DNA of 64,000 nt, from the NCBI GenBank assembly GCA_040766325.1, contig JAXGQR010000009.1, forward strand, positions 62,001 to 126,000, given 5' to 3'. Below the pieces are notes generated by a model that did no database searches, had not been told where the DNA came from, and saw nothing but the letters and a program-made list of their open reading frames with translations. The DNA is from Dehalobacterium sp040766325. GTDB taxonomy: Bacteria; Bacillota; Dehalobacteriia; Dehalobacteriales; Dehalobacteriaceae. Positions 33,607 through 42,515 of the stretch are shown piece by piece (position 1 is the first letter of the stretch; each line of letters opens with the position of its first letter). Position numbers and translations under genes: made by a program.

Positions 33607-34536
33607 TTACTCTTCCTCCCCTGCAAATAAGGCTTCAGAAAACTCCTTAGCTCGAAAATCTTTCAGATCATCGATCCCTTCCCCAATACCAATCAGTTTC
33701 ACAGGAATCTTTAGTTCATCCCGAATGCCAATAATAACACCGCCTTTTGCGGTACCATCCAACTTTGTAAGGCAGATCCCTGTTACCTGAACCACTTCAC
33801 TAAAAAGCCGGGCCTGAGAAATGGCATTTTGACCTGTGGTGGCATCTACAACCAACAGCACTTCAACATTGGCTTCCGGTAATTCGCGGGAAACAATTTT
33901 ACCAACCTTACGCAGTTCTTCCATTAAGTTAGTTTTGTTCTGAAGACGACCGGCAGTATCAATGATCAGTACATTATCCCGACGGGAGGCTAAAGATCTA
34001 CAGGCATCAAAGACCACCGCACCGGGATCGGATCCTTCTTGATTGTGAATGACTTCTATCCCCACCCGCTGGCCCCAGATAAGCAACTGATCAATAGCCG
34101 CCGCACGGAAAGTATCTCCTGCTGCCAGCAATACCCGGTGGTTTTCTTGCTTCAAACGGTGGGCCAGTTTGCCGATGGTGGTGGTTTTACCGGCCCCATT
34201 GACCCCCACTACCAAAATGACATTCTTTTTGTCTTTGTCCACATTTAAACCCAGCTCTTCATTATCTCCTACTAGGATATGAGCAATTTCTTCTTTCATA
34301 ACCTCCCAAAGCTGGGAGGCATCCTTGAGTTTCCGTTCTTTCACACGCTTGCGCATGGTTTCAACTAAGTCCATGGAAGTATTCACGCCTACATCGGCTT
34401 GAATCAACATCTCTTCCAGCTCTTCAAATAAATCTTCATCAATGGTTTTATTAAAAGTTAAAACAGCAGAAACCTTGTCGACAAAACCTTGTCGGGTTTT
34501 TGTTAAACCCTCTTTTAGCTTATTAAATAAACCCAA
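33607..34536 (-). CDS. ftsY: SRP receptor GTPase FtsY
   Basis: A 309-aa NG-domain GTPase with the P-loop GVNGAGKTTTIGKLA, DTAGRLQNK and TKLDGTAKGGVIIGI. The acidic A domain is nearly absent, as is usual in Gram-positives. It partners Ffh (21-23 kb) in membrane protein targeting. The smc-MBL-ftsY arrangement is common in clostridia, and mtnP follows without a gap. Confidence 0.96.
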   Translation of the reverse strand: MGLFNKLKEGLTKTRQGFVDKVSAVLTFNKTIDEDLFEELEEMLIQADVGVNTSMDLVETMRKRVKERKLKDASQLWEVMKEEIAHILVGDNEELGLNVDKDKKNVILVVGVNGAGKTTTIGKLAHRLKQENHRVLLAAGDTFRAAAIDQLLIWGQRVGIEVIHNQEGSDPGAVVFDACRSLASRRDNVLIIDTAGRLQNKTNLMEELRKVGKIVSRELPEANVEVLLVVDATTGQNAISQARLFSEVVQVTGICLTKLDGTAKGGVIIGIRDELKIPVKLIGIGEGIDDLKDFRAKEFSEALFAGEEE

Positions 34537-34654
34537 CCTCTAGTCCTCCTTATCTACACTTTATTCACTAGGCCGCGTGACCTCGTCCATATTTTATCAC
34601 ACCAAGTTTATGATTACTACCGACTGTCCTGAAGAAAACCCCCCCCAAAAGATC

Positions 34655-35413
34655 CTAGATGTTAATACTCTCACCTACTTTTTGGAGAAAAATAGTGGGG
34701 ATAAAATCCTCTTGCACCCGCCGATAATTGTTTAGGGTCAGTTTCGCCCATCCCTCATCAGATATCTTCCGCCGGGGCAGATGGAGAGCTACAATGTGCC
34801 GCGGTTGAATATGATCTTCAATCACCTTTCTTGCCAAAGAACGAGCAACATAGGGAAATGGGGCAATTAATAAATCCACTTGAGCCTCCGGCAGATGATA
34901 AGCACAAAAGTTTTCCGCTTCAGGCTCAGCATCCCCCACATGGAGAATTTTTTTACCCCCACCCTCAATCAGATAAGCAATATGGTTTATCTCCTTGAAG
35001 TCTCGTCCCATATGGTGCATCGGCAGAAAATGAATAGAAAGATCGCCCATCTGTAAAGATTTCTCGCTATTTGGGGACAAATCTTCCGGACTTATACACC
35101 GGGAAGTCAGCTCAGCATCTAGGTGCAAAATCTCCCGGATCAGGTCTTGACTCCCGGCGACAAGGGCCTTCGGGTGATTTTTTAAAAATTGGACCGTGCT
35201 GGGGGCATCAAAATGATCTCGATGCTCATGGGTAAAAAGTAAAAGACTAAGATCATGAAAGGGAGGAACGCTCTCCATGATTTGCCTCTTGATGGTGTCA
35301 GGTAAGCCCTGATAGGGAGGAATGTGGGAAGCACATAATCCATCTACCAGGACTCTTTGCTTTTGAAAATCCAGGAGCACCCCTGCATTGGAAACATAAA
35401 TAATTTTAAGCAC
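34655..35413 (-). CDS. Metallo-beta-lactamase-fold hydrolase
   Basis: This 252-aa protein has the MBL fold: FTHEHRDHFDAPS (about residue 70), further His in LHVGDAE and VALHLPRRK. It resembles UPF0173/UlaG-type lactonase-like hydrolases; the substrate is unknown. The start is taken as GTG 35413, with GGAG 7 bases before and 8 bases of overlap with the end of smc. A longer reading into smc gives an unrelated basic segment in another frame and is rejected. Confidence 0.78.
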   Translation of the reverse strand: MLKIIYVSNAGVLLDFQKQRVLVDGLCASHIPPYQGLPDTIKRQIMESVPPFHDLSLLLFTHEHRDHFDAPSTVQFLKNHPKALVAGSQDLIREILHLDAELTSRCISPEDLSPNSEKSLQMGDLSIHFLPMHHMGRDFKEINHIAYLIEGGGKKILHVGDAEPEAENFCAYHLPEAQVDLLIAPFPYVARSLARKVIEDHIQPRHIVALHLPRRKISDEGWAKLTLNNYRRVQEDFIPTIFLQKVGESINI

Positions 35414-38400
35414 TGACAATCTCCATATCTGCCAATTTAACAGACAAGCATTTGGAAACCCCATTTTCCTCCATAGTAATACCATAGAGCAGATCCGCCA
35501 CTTCCATGGTTCCCTGACGGTGCGATACAACGATGAATTGACTCTCTTGAGACAGTTCCTGCATAAAAGCGGCAAAACGATCCACATTCGTTTCATCTAA
35601 AGATGCCTCAATTTCATCTAGGACGCAAAAGGGACTGGGTTTAACACGGAGGATGGCAAACAGCAGGGCAATCCCTGTTAGGGCCTTTTCTCCTCCCGAG
35701 AACAAATTGAGATGCTGCAATTTTTTTCCCGGCGGTTGCACGACCAAATCAATCCCGGTTTCCAAGATATTTTCCCTATCGGTCATAACTAATTGAGCGC
35801 TGCCACCCCCAAAAAGCCTGGTAAAGGTTTCGTTAAAATGGCGACTTACTTGTTCAAAAGTATTTTGAAAACGTTGGGTGATAATCTGATCCATCTCGTT
35901 GATCACCTTAAAAAGGGATCCTTTGGCTTCTACCAGATCCTTTTGTTGTTCCGTTAAAAATGAATAGCGCTCCGTAACTCTTTGATGCTCTTCAATAGCA
36001 CTAAGGTTAATGGTGCCCAAAGCGTTGATTTCTCTGGCAATCTCGTTAATTCTCAAGGTTACCCCTTTTCTGGAGGGCAGATCTTCCTTTTTTAGGCGCG
36101 CCTGTTCAAAGGTTAAAGCGAATTTTTCATCCAGTCTTTCCCCTTGTTTTTCCCATTCCATCTCCAAACGATTCTTTTTTAATTCCCATTGGTGCAGTTC
36201 CTGGCCGAGGCGAGTTTGGATTTTAGCCATTTCACGATCTTCTTTTTCCAGCTCCGCAAGCTGCTGATTATCCGCTAAGCGCTTGTGTTTTTCTTCATTA
36301 AGGCACCTTTCCTCAACTTCTTTCTCCCGACTCAAGGCTAAGATCTGCTTTTTTTCCTCCTGAATCCCCATTTCCGTTTCTGCCAATTCAGCTTCCAGGG
36401 CCTTAGCCCCTTCTTTTTCTTGGGTCAGGTTGTGCAGCCTGCTTACCTTTTCTTCCTCTAAACGGTGCAGATTCCGTTTAGTCTCTCCCTCTTTCTGGAT
36501 CAGTTCGGCCATTTTCACCTTCAGCTCGGTCAAATCATCATGATCTTCATTTAAACTTGTCTTTTGCTCTTTCAGCTCCTCCTGCAGGGATAAAAGAGCG
36601 GTAGATAAATCCTGATTTTCCTTTTCTAGTCTCAGCTGCAACTCTAAAAGCACCTTTTTTTCTTGTTCCAGGTTTTCTTTTTCCCGTCTGTTGTCATCTA
36701 TTTCCCCACGTACCGCCAGGATATTTTTCTCCGTCATGGTATGCGCTTCTCTCAGCTGATTCTCCTCTCGGAGATTTTGCATCAATTGGTGTTCCCATTC
36801 CCGGATCAGATTTTGTTTTTGCTCCAGTAAATTTTTCTCTGCATTGAGTCCTTTACGGCAATCTGCCAGATCTTGTACCGTTTTTTCAAATTCTCCGGAG
36901 AGATTCTTGATCTTCTCTTCCAATTCCCCGATTTCATTAATCCGCGACAAGAGGTTTCGGCCCTTTTTTTGTTGGCTACCGCCGGTCAGAGAACCGCCGG
37001 CATGAATTTGATCTCCTTCTAAGGTGACGATTCTCACCTGATGTTTTAGAGCACGGGCCGCACTAAGGGCCGCATCCATGTCCCGAACCACGAGAATCCG
37101 TTTTAAAAGGAAATCCACTGCCGGACGTACTTTGGCGTCACAGGTGAGCAAATCGGAGGCAAAGCCTAGTACTCCCTTCATATTTTGCACCTTTGCCGCA
37201 AGGTCTTGATTATCCGGCCGGTGAATAACATTCAGAGGTAAAAAGGTGGCGCGTCCTCCCTTGATACTTTTTAAATATTCGATCCCATTTTTCGCATCCC
37301 CATCCGTTTCTGTAACAATGTCCTGAAGAGCACCGCCCAGAGCCGTTTCCACCGCGAGACGCATGGAATCCTTGACCTTAATTAATTCTGCCACCACCCC
37401 GACAACACCCCTTACCCCGGGATGCTTTTTCCGGGCCGCCAGTAAAAGCGCTTTGACGCCGGGAAAGTAGCCTTCATAATCATGCTGCATTTCCTGTAAT
37501 AAATTGAGTCGAGTTTTCATCCTTTGCAGTTCTTCTCTTTGTTCCACTTCCCGAGCGGTCATTTCTTTTTCTTTCTCTTCCAGCATGCTAATCTTTTGGG
37601 ATAAACCAACAATACTTTCTTCCGTCCATGCCTTCTCACGGCGCAAACCCTGTGTATTTAAACTTAAATCCTCTTGCTTTAACTGGTTATCACGCAAAAA
37701 TTGCTCAAATTCCCTTTCTTGCTCCAGTAATCGGGACCATAAATGATCCAGGGCTTGAACTTTTTGGCCGCAGGCAGAAATCTTATTTCGTAACTCAGCC
37801 ATATTTTGCACCATCTCAAAAGAATCGTTTTTCAAAGATTCTATTTTTTCTTCCAGGGTGATAATTCCTGTGGTCTTATCCTTTTGAGCCTTTTCCCTGG
37901 CTTTGATAGAAGCATCATATTCCTGCACCGCTCCCCTTAGGGTGCTGTAGCGCTGTTTTTCCTGGAGGATACTTTGCTCCGATTGAGATATCAATTGAGT
38001 CAATTTCTCAATTTCTTGGCGCGATTTTGTCAGTTCTTCCTTAATCGTATCCTGACGAGCTTTCCTCAGCCTGACCTCAGACTCTCCTTGCTCCAAACGG
38101 CTAAAAATCTGGAACACCTTTTGCTGTAGTTCATTAATTGTTTCATCCCGTTGAGTCAAGCGAAAACGCAATTCTTCAATACAGGCTTCATTTTTTCCCC
38201 GCTGGACTTCCATCTCAAGATGTGCTCTTTGTTTTTCCGCTTCGTTACTTTGAGCCTCCTGGAGCTTTACATGGATATCTTCCAGGATATGAACCAACAA
38301 ATTTATTTCCAAGCGATCACTTTCCTCTTTTAAGGCAAGGTAAACCTTGGCTCTTTCCGCTTGCTCCCGCAGAGGTTCTATCTGCGATGATAGCTCGTAA

Positions 38401-38984
38401 ATGATATCCTGGACGCGCTCCAGGCTCTGTTCTGTATCCTGGAGTTTACGAACAGCTTCCTTTTTCCGGTTCCGATATTTGACGATGCCGGCGGTTTCTT
38501 CAATAATGCTCCTTCTTTCCTCCGGCTTAGCAGATAAGATCTCCTCCACCTTGCCCTGGCTGATAATAGAAAAACCGTCCGTCCCTATGCCTGTATCCTG
38601 AAAAAGTTGATGGATATCCTTCAAACGACAAGGGGCATTGTTAATTAAGTATTCACCTTCGCCCGACCGGTAAGTGCGCCGAGTAATGCTCACTTCATTA
38701 AACTCCAAAGGTAAAAAACCGTCGCTGTTGTCAAGTACCATAGAAACTTCCGCCATACCCAAAGGTTTGCGATTCTTGGTGCCGGAAAAAATCACATCTT
38801 CCATTTTACTCCCCCGCAAGATCTTGGCACTTTGCTCACCTATCACCCAGCGGATCGCGTCGGTGATATTAGATTTTCCGCTGCCATTGGGCCCGACAAT
38901 TACGGAAACCCCCGGGCCAAATTCCAGCTTTGTTTTATGAATAAAGGATTTAAAGCCTTGTAGCTCAATTGATTTAAGATGCAT
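35406..38984 (-). CDS. smc: Chromosome segregation protein SMC
   Basis: A 1192-aa SMC ATPase. It has an N-terminal Walker A GPNGSGKSNITDAIRW, long coiled coils (about 170-500 and 660-1000), a hinge (about 510-650), and a C-terminal head with LFSGGEKALTGIALLFA and Walker B FCVLDEIEASLDETN. The start is set at ATG 38984 (MHLKSIELQGFKSF) behind AGGAGG; the TTG nine codons upstream lacks a site. It organises and segregates the chromosome with ScpAB. The end overlaps the MBL gene. Confidence 0.96.
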   Translation of the reverse strand: MHLKSIELQGFKSFIHKTKLEFGPGVSVIVGPNGSGKSNITDAIRWVIGEQSAKILRGSKMEDVIFSGTKNRKPLGMAEVSMVLDNSDGFLPLEFNEVSITRRTYRSGEGEYLINNAPCRLKDIHQLFQDTGIGTDGFSIISQGKVEEILSAKPEERRSIIEETAGIVKYRNRKKEAVRKLQDTEQSLERVQDIIYELSSQIEPLREQAERAKVYLALKEESDRLEINLLVHILEDIHVKLQEAQSNEAEKQRAHLEMEVQRGKNEACIEELRFRLTQRDETINELQQKVFQIFSRLEQGESEVRLRKARQDTIKEELTKSRQEIEKLTQLISQSEQSILQEKQRYSTLRGAVQEYDASIKAREKAQKDKTTGIITLEEKIESLKNDSFEMVQNMAELRNKISACGQKVQALDHLWSRLLEQEREFEQFLRDNQLKQEDLSLNTQGLRREKAWTEESIVGLSQKISMLEEKEKEMTAREVEQREELQRMKTRLNLLQEMQHDYEGYFPGVKALLLAARKKHPGVRGVVGVVAELIKVKDSMRLAVETALGGALQDIVTETDGDAKNGIEYLKSIKGGRATFLPLNVIHRPDNQDLAAKVQNMKGVLGFASDLLTCDAKVRPAVDFLLKRILVVRDMDAALSAARALKHQVRIVTLEGDQIHAGGSLTGGSQQKKGRNLLSRINEIGELEEKIKNLSGEFEKTVQDLADCRKGLNAEKNLLEQKQNLIREWEHQLMQNLREENQLREAHTMTEKNILAVRGEIDDNRREKENLEQEKKVLLELQLRLEKENQDLSTALLSLQEELKEQKTSLNEDHDDLTELKVKMAELIQKEGETKRNLHRLEEEKVSRLHNLTQEKEGAKALEAELAETEMGIQEEKKQILALSREKEVEERCLNEEKHKRLADNQQLAELEKEDREMAKIQTRLGQELHQWELKKNRLEMEWEKQGERLDEKFALTFEQARLKKEDLPSRKGVTLRINEIAREINALGTINLSAIEEHQRVTERYSFLTEQQKDLVEAKGSLFKVINEMDQIITQRFQNTFEQVSRHFNETFTRLFGGGSAQLVMTDRENILETGIDLVVQPPGKKLQHLNLFSGGEKALTGIALLFAILRVKPSPFCVLDEIEASLDETNVDRFAAFMQELSQESQFIVVSHRQGTMEVADLLYGITMEENGVSKCLSVKLADMEIVSA

Positions 38985-39126
38985 CTTGGCCTCCTGAAAA
39001 TTATCTAACAAGCATTATTTTACCATATTAAAAGATGTCATGATAGCTATTTAACCCTTAATCCCGGTGTATCCTCCAAAGGAAATGATACGTCTAGTGA
39101 TAGAAGGAAGGTTAAAAAAGTGCTAT

Positions 39127-39155
39127 TTGACTCGGAAGATAATAAGTATTATAAT
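39127..39155 (+). promoter_or_regulatory. Promoter of the NYN-domain gene
   Basis: TTGACT (39127-39132), 17 bases and TATAAT (39150-39155), about 44 bases before the ATG. Confidence 0.78.
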
Positions 39156-39198
39156 TTTTTAAAGATATATCAATAAAGATCGAATTAGAGGATACCAA

Positions 39199-39954
39199 AT
39201 GGAAAATGATAAAAAGATTGCCGTTTTAATTGATGCCGATAATGTTTCCGACAAATATATCAAATACATTTTTGATGAAATCTCCAATCATGGGATCCCC
39301 ACCTATAAGAGAATTTATGGAGATTGGACCAAGCCGCAGCTTTCATCCTGGAAAACACTTCTCCTTAATTACTCCATAACCCCTATTCAACAATACGGTT
39401 ATACCACAGGTAAAAATGCCACAGATGCAGCCTTGATCATCGATGCCATGGATATTCTTTATTCCAATAATGTTGATGGTTTTTGCATTGTGTCCAGTGA
39501 CAGCGATTTTACCAGACTGGCATCGCGCTTAAGAGAAGCGGGGATGTATGTAATCGGCATGGGAGAAAGAAAAACCCCTCAGCCTTTTATTGCCGCCTGC
39601 GAAAAATTTAAATATCTGGAGGTCCTGGCAGCCATCCCTACAGAAACATATAACACCAACGGGACAAAAAAATTGGAGAAGCAGGAACCCCCCCAAGACG
39701 GCATGGCCACTATTGATGAACTGATTGAAGCCATCAGAACTATTGTTACCGATTGTTCTGATGAGGATGGTTGGGCATTTTTGGGTGAGGTAGGAAAAAG
39801 GCTGAATAAACGTTACCCCGATTTTGATACCCGAAACTACGGACACGCGAAACTGACCCCGTTAATCTCATCCTTGAAGAAGTTTGACATTCAGTCGCGC
39901 AAAACAAGTAATCCCAATATTACTCATAAATACATTAAAAATAAAGTGAAGTAA
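39199..39954 (+). CDS. NYN-domain ribonuclease-like protein with C-terminal OST-HTH/LOTUS domain
   Basis: A 251-aa protein. Residues 1-150 form a NYN (PIN-like) nuclease domain with conserved acidic residues in VLIDADN, GKNATDAALIIDAMD and CIVSSDSDFTRLASRLREAG. Residues about 170-248 (IDELIEAIRTIV to the end) have the OST-HTH/LOTUS pattern seen in RNA-binding proteins. Such LabA/Limkain-like proteins are thought to cleave RNA, but targets are unknown. Own promoter, own terminator, no partner gene. Confidence 0.86.
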   Translation: MENDKKIAVLIDADNVSDKYIKYIFDEISNHGIPTYKRIYGDWTKPQLSSWKTLLLNYSITPIQQYGYTTGKNATDAALIIDAMDILYSNNVDGFCIVSSDSDFTRLASRLREAGMYVIGMGERKTPQPFIAACEKFKYLEVLAAIPTETYNTNGTKKLEKQEPPQDGMATIDELIEAIRTIVTDCSDEDGWAFLGEVGKRLNKRYPDFDTRNYGHAKLTPLISSLKKFDIQSRKTSNPNITHKYIKNKVK

Positions 39955-39983
39955 ACACAAACACTTTTACCTAAGTAAGATTC

Positions 39984-40018
39984 AGCCGTCGCTCTTTTGG
40001 GGCGGTGGCTTTTTGCAC
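39984..40018 (+). terminator. Terminator after the NYN gene
   Basis: AGCCGTCGCTC and GGGCGGTGGCT pair with one G-T-rich interval around TTTTG, followed by TTTTGC. Confidence 0.7.
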
Positions 40019-40096
40019 TTTCAGACTTAATACCCGTCTTGGGCTCGAAAAGTAATTAGGTGCAAGCATATTCTCCAAAAAGCGATGGTGAGATAA

Positions 40097-41716
40097 TTGG
40101 ACAATAAGAAAAAACTCGTGATTTTGTCGGACCAGACAACATCGGCTGATTTTCCTCTAGACCCTTTAACCAAAAAAATAGCCATGAACATCCCTCCCCG
40201 CCGTGCTGGTGATAACCGGGGCGATGTGGATACCCTGCGCCAAATCTTGACCCGGAAATTAGGCGCCTCTGTGGAGATTCCCCTTTCTTTGATGGCATCT
40301 ATCCAGGAAATTCTGCATAGCAAAGTTCAACAGATGACTGTTACCTTGGCTGCAGGCAGTTTTTTTGATGATCAGGATCAGGTAACGTCTTGGCGCTTAA
40401 TTGAGATTGAAAAAGGAGACCAATCTGCAGTGCATCTTGGGATTGCAGTGGATATCGGCACCACTACGGTGGTGGTTTATCTAGTGGATATGACCACGGG
40501 GCGGATTTTAGATCAAGCATCTGATTATAATCATCAGATTCAGTTGGGAGAGGATATTTTATCCCGCATTATGGCTGCAGCCAGTCCTGCAGGTTTATCA
40601 TCATTACAAAGTTTGATTGTTGATACCTTAAACAGTTTGGTTTATGAGGTGTGCCGGGAGGCTGCGGTCAAAAGTGAGGATATAAGAGCTGTCTGTCTCG
40701 GCGCTAATACAACGATGACCCACCTTCTCTTGGGGCTAAATCCTGCTTCTATTTGTCGAGCACCTTATATTCCCATGGTAAACAATCCGGGGATCTTTAC
40801 CGCTGGAGAAATCGGTCTCAAGATCCATCCTTTAGCTCCAGTTTATTGTTTGCCCAGTGTGGGTAGTTATTTAGGGGGAGATGTCATCGGCGGGATCATA
40901 GTCAGCGGCATGCATCAGGAAGAAGAACTTTCTTTGTTTGCCGATGTGGGTACCAACGGTGAATTCGTCATCGGCAATCAGGATTGGCTGGTGGCCTGTG
41001 CCGGAGCAGCCGGCCCCGCCCTAGAAGGTGGCGTGACCGAGTGGGGTATGCGAGCTGAAGAAGGTGCTATAGACTCTGTCCATATCCATAATGATCAGGT
41101 AACCTACACCACGATCCACGGTTCCCCTGCCCGGGGGATTTGTGGTTCCGGTTTAATCGATGCTTTGGCAGAGCTGTTTCTCAGTGGACTTATCGATCGC
41201 GGAGCACACTTTACCGATGGCAGAGAATTCTTTGTTCTCGTTCCCCAGGAAGAAACGGCTCATGGTCAGGATATTATTATCAGTCAAAAGGATATTAACA
41301 ATCTTATGCGCACCAAAGGGGCTGTGAACACTGCCTTAGAGGTTTTGGTAGAAGGGGTAGGCTGCACTTGGCAGGAGATCTGCAAATTTTACGCTGCCGG
41401 AGCCTTCGGCCAATATATTCCCATCGAATCCGCCGTCATGATCGGGCTCTACCCGGATTTGCCCCGGGAAAGAATGATCCGCTTAGGAAACAGCTCCGGA
41501 GAAGGGGCCCGCCAAGTCCTTATCTCGAATCAAAAAAGGCTGGAATGCGAAAAAGTTGCCGGCAAAATCACCTATTTTGAAATGAATGATAATGCGAGCT
41601 TTATGGATAAATATGCCGGGAGCAAGTTTCTGCCCCATACCAATCTTGATCTATACCCCAGTGTTCAAGAAGAATTAAACAAAAGGAGAAGGTTAAGAGA
41701 CAAACCCGCAAATTAA
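40097..41716 (+). CDS. Corrinoid-protein reactivator ASKHA ATPase (RACo/RamA-like, no ferredoxin domain)
   Basis: A 539-aa protein of the DUF4445/RACo family, which reduces Co(II) corrinoid proteins back to the active state at the cost of ATP. The ASKHA phosphate loop is GIAVDIGTTTVVVYLVD (about residue 115), and GLIDALAELFLSG, FADVGTNGEFVIGN and IGLYPDLPRERM match the C-domain. Unlike RACo or RamA it lacks the N-terminal [2Fe-2S] or C-terminal [4Fe-4S] cysteine motifs, beginning in the linker region. It may need a separate electron donor or be a paralogue of unknown function. Start is TTG with GGTGAG. No corrinoid methyltransferase is in the window. Confidence 0.8.
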   Translation: MDNKKKLVILSDQTTSADFPLDPLTKKIAMNIPPRRAGDNRGDVDTLRQILTRKLGASVEIPLSLMASIQEILHSKVQQMTVTLAAGSFFDDQDQVTSWRLIEIEKGDQSAVHLGIAVDIGTTTVVVYLVDMTTGRILDQASDYNHQIQLGEDILSRIMAAASPAGLSSLQSLIVDTLNSLVYEVCREAAVKSEDIRAVCLGANTTMTHLLLGLNPASICRAPYIPMVNNPGIFTAGEIGLKIHPLAPVYCLPSVGSYLGGDVIGGIIVSGMHQEEELSLFADVGTNGEFVIGNQDWLVACAGAAGPALEGGVTEWGMRAEEGAIDSVHIHNDQVTYTTIHGSPARGICGSGLIDALAELFLSGLIDRGAHFTDGREFFVLVPQEETAHGQDIIISQKDINNLMRTKGAVNTALEVLVEGVGCTWQEICKFYAAGAFGQYIPIESAVMIGLYPDLPRERMIRLGNSSGEGARQVLISNQKRLECEKVAGKITYFEMNDNASFMDKYAGSKFLPHTNLDLYPSVQEELNKRRRLRDKPAN

Positions 41717-41772
41717 AATCGCTAGCTTCCTAAAATAAATGTGAAGTTTTTATGGGAGAGGGGGAACAGAGG

Positions 41773-42099
41773 ATGCCGATTTTTTCCCTGATTGCATTTT
41801 CAGCCTTGTTTATTTCGATAGTGTCAATAATTTTTGCGATTAAAGGTAAGCATCAATTCTACTGGATCTCATCTTTGGGAATTTATATTTTTAGTTTTTT
41901 AGCGGGTTTTTCCATAGGACTTGTGACCGTTGCTTTAACCTTTATACCTTTAACTTTGGCTATTGGCCATTCTTTCGGCTGGATAAAAACAAAGACGCAC
42001 CGCATCATTTCTCTTGGTTTTGGCATTTTAGTTGGGTCTCTGATGGTGATTTATGTAGGGAACTGGTTATTCTATCCCTTGTTTTTTCTATTCAATTAA
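41773..42099 (+). CDS. Small integral membrane protein, function unknown
   Basis: A 108-aa hydrophobic protein with about four membrane segments and no recognised motif. The start is set at the ATG at 41773 (MPIFSLIAF) because a GGGAGAGGGGG site lies 8 bases upstream. It lies 56 bases after the corrinoid reactivator gene and could be co-transcribed. Confidence 0.6.
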   Translation: MPIFSLIAFSALFISIVSIIFAIKGKHQFYWISSLGIYIFSFLAGFSIGLVTVALTFIPLTLAIGHSFGWIKTKTHRIISLGFGILVGSLMVIYVGNWLFYPLFFLFN

Positions 42100-42174
42100 C
42101 AGATTTATGATTGTAACAAGTAAAATATATTTAAAACTTAAATTTTAATAATTATTGATGTAATAATAAAAAAT

Positions 42175-42207
42175 AAGGGACCAAAATCATTGGATTTTGG
42201 TCCCTTT
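42175..42207. terminator. Bidirectional terminator, plus-strand cluster and spoVS
   Basis: GGGACCAAAATC and GATTTTGGTCCC pair perfectly; followed by TTTGCTT on plus and, on the minus strand, by TTATTTTTTATT. It serves the convergent membrane protein and spoVS genes. Confidence 0.85.
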
Positions 42208-42234
42208 GCTTATGTTTCTGATGTTTTAGCCCTG

Positions 42235-42495
42235 CTATCTTTTTTGTACGAAAAACTTGATGGCGGTTTTTTTCTCATTATTAATCTCCACTTCGCTGAA
42301 AGCCGGTATGAAAACCAAATCAATCCCATTAGGAGCCACAAAGCCTCTGCTGATGGCAATGGCTTTTACCGCTTGATTCACGGCTCCTGCACCGACGGCT
42401 TGCACCTCTGCTTTGCCCCGGCTTTTCAATACTGCCACCAAGGCTCCTGCCACAGCTTTTACATCTGAGTCACCTGCTACCCGTAAAACCTCCAT
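42235..42495 (-). CDS. spoVS: Stage V sporulation protein S
   Basis: An 86-aa SpoVS: MEVLRVAGDSDVKAVAGALV, VQAVGAGAVNQAVKAIAISRGF and GIDLVFIPAFSEVEI follow the family over its whole length. It is an Alba-like nucleic-acid-binding protein needed for spore coat and septation steps in Bacillus. It indicates a spore-former. It is 20 bases downstream of the Elp3-like gene. Confidence 0.95.
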   Translation of the reverse strand: MEVLRVAGDSDVKAVAGALVAVLKSRGKAEVQAVGAGAVNQAVKAIAISRGFVAPNGIDLVFIPAFSEVEINNEKKTAIKFFVQKR

Positions 42496-42515
42496 CTTAT
42501 AACCCCCTAATTTTC

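Noticed and set aside
35414..35596. N-terminal 61-residue extension of the MBL-fold protein
   Set aside because: It lies entirely in another frame of smc, is unrelated to the family, and the GTG at 35413 has a good ribosome site.
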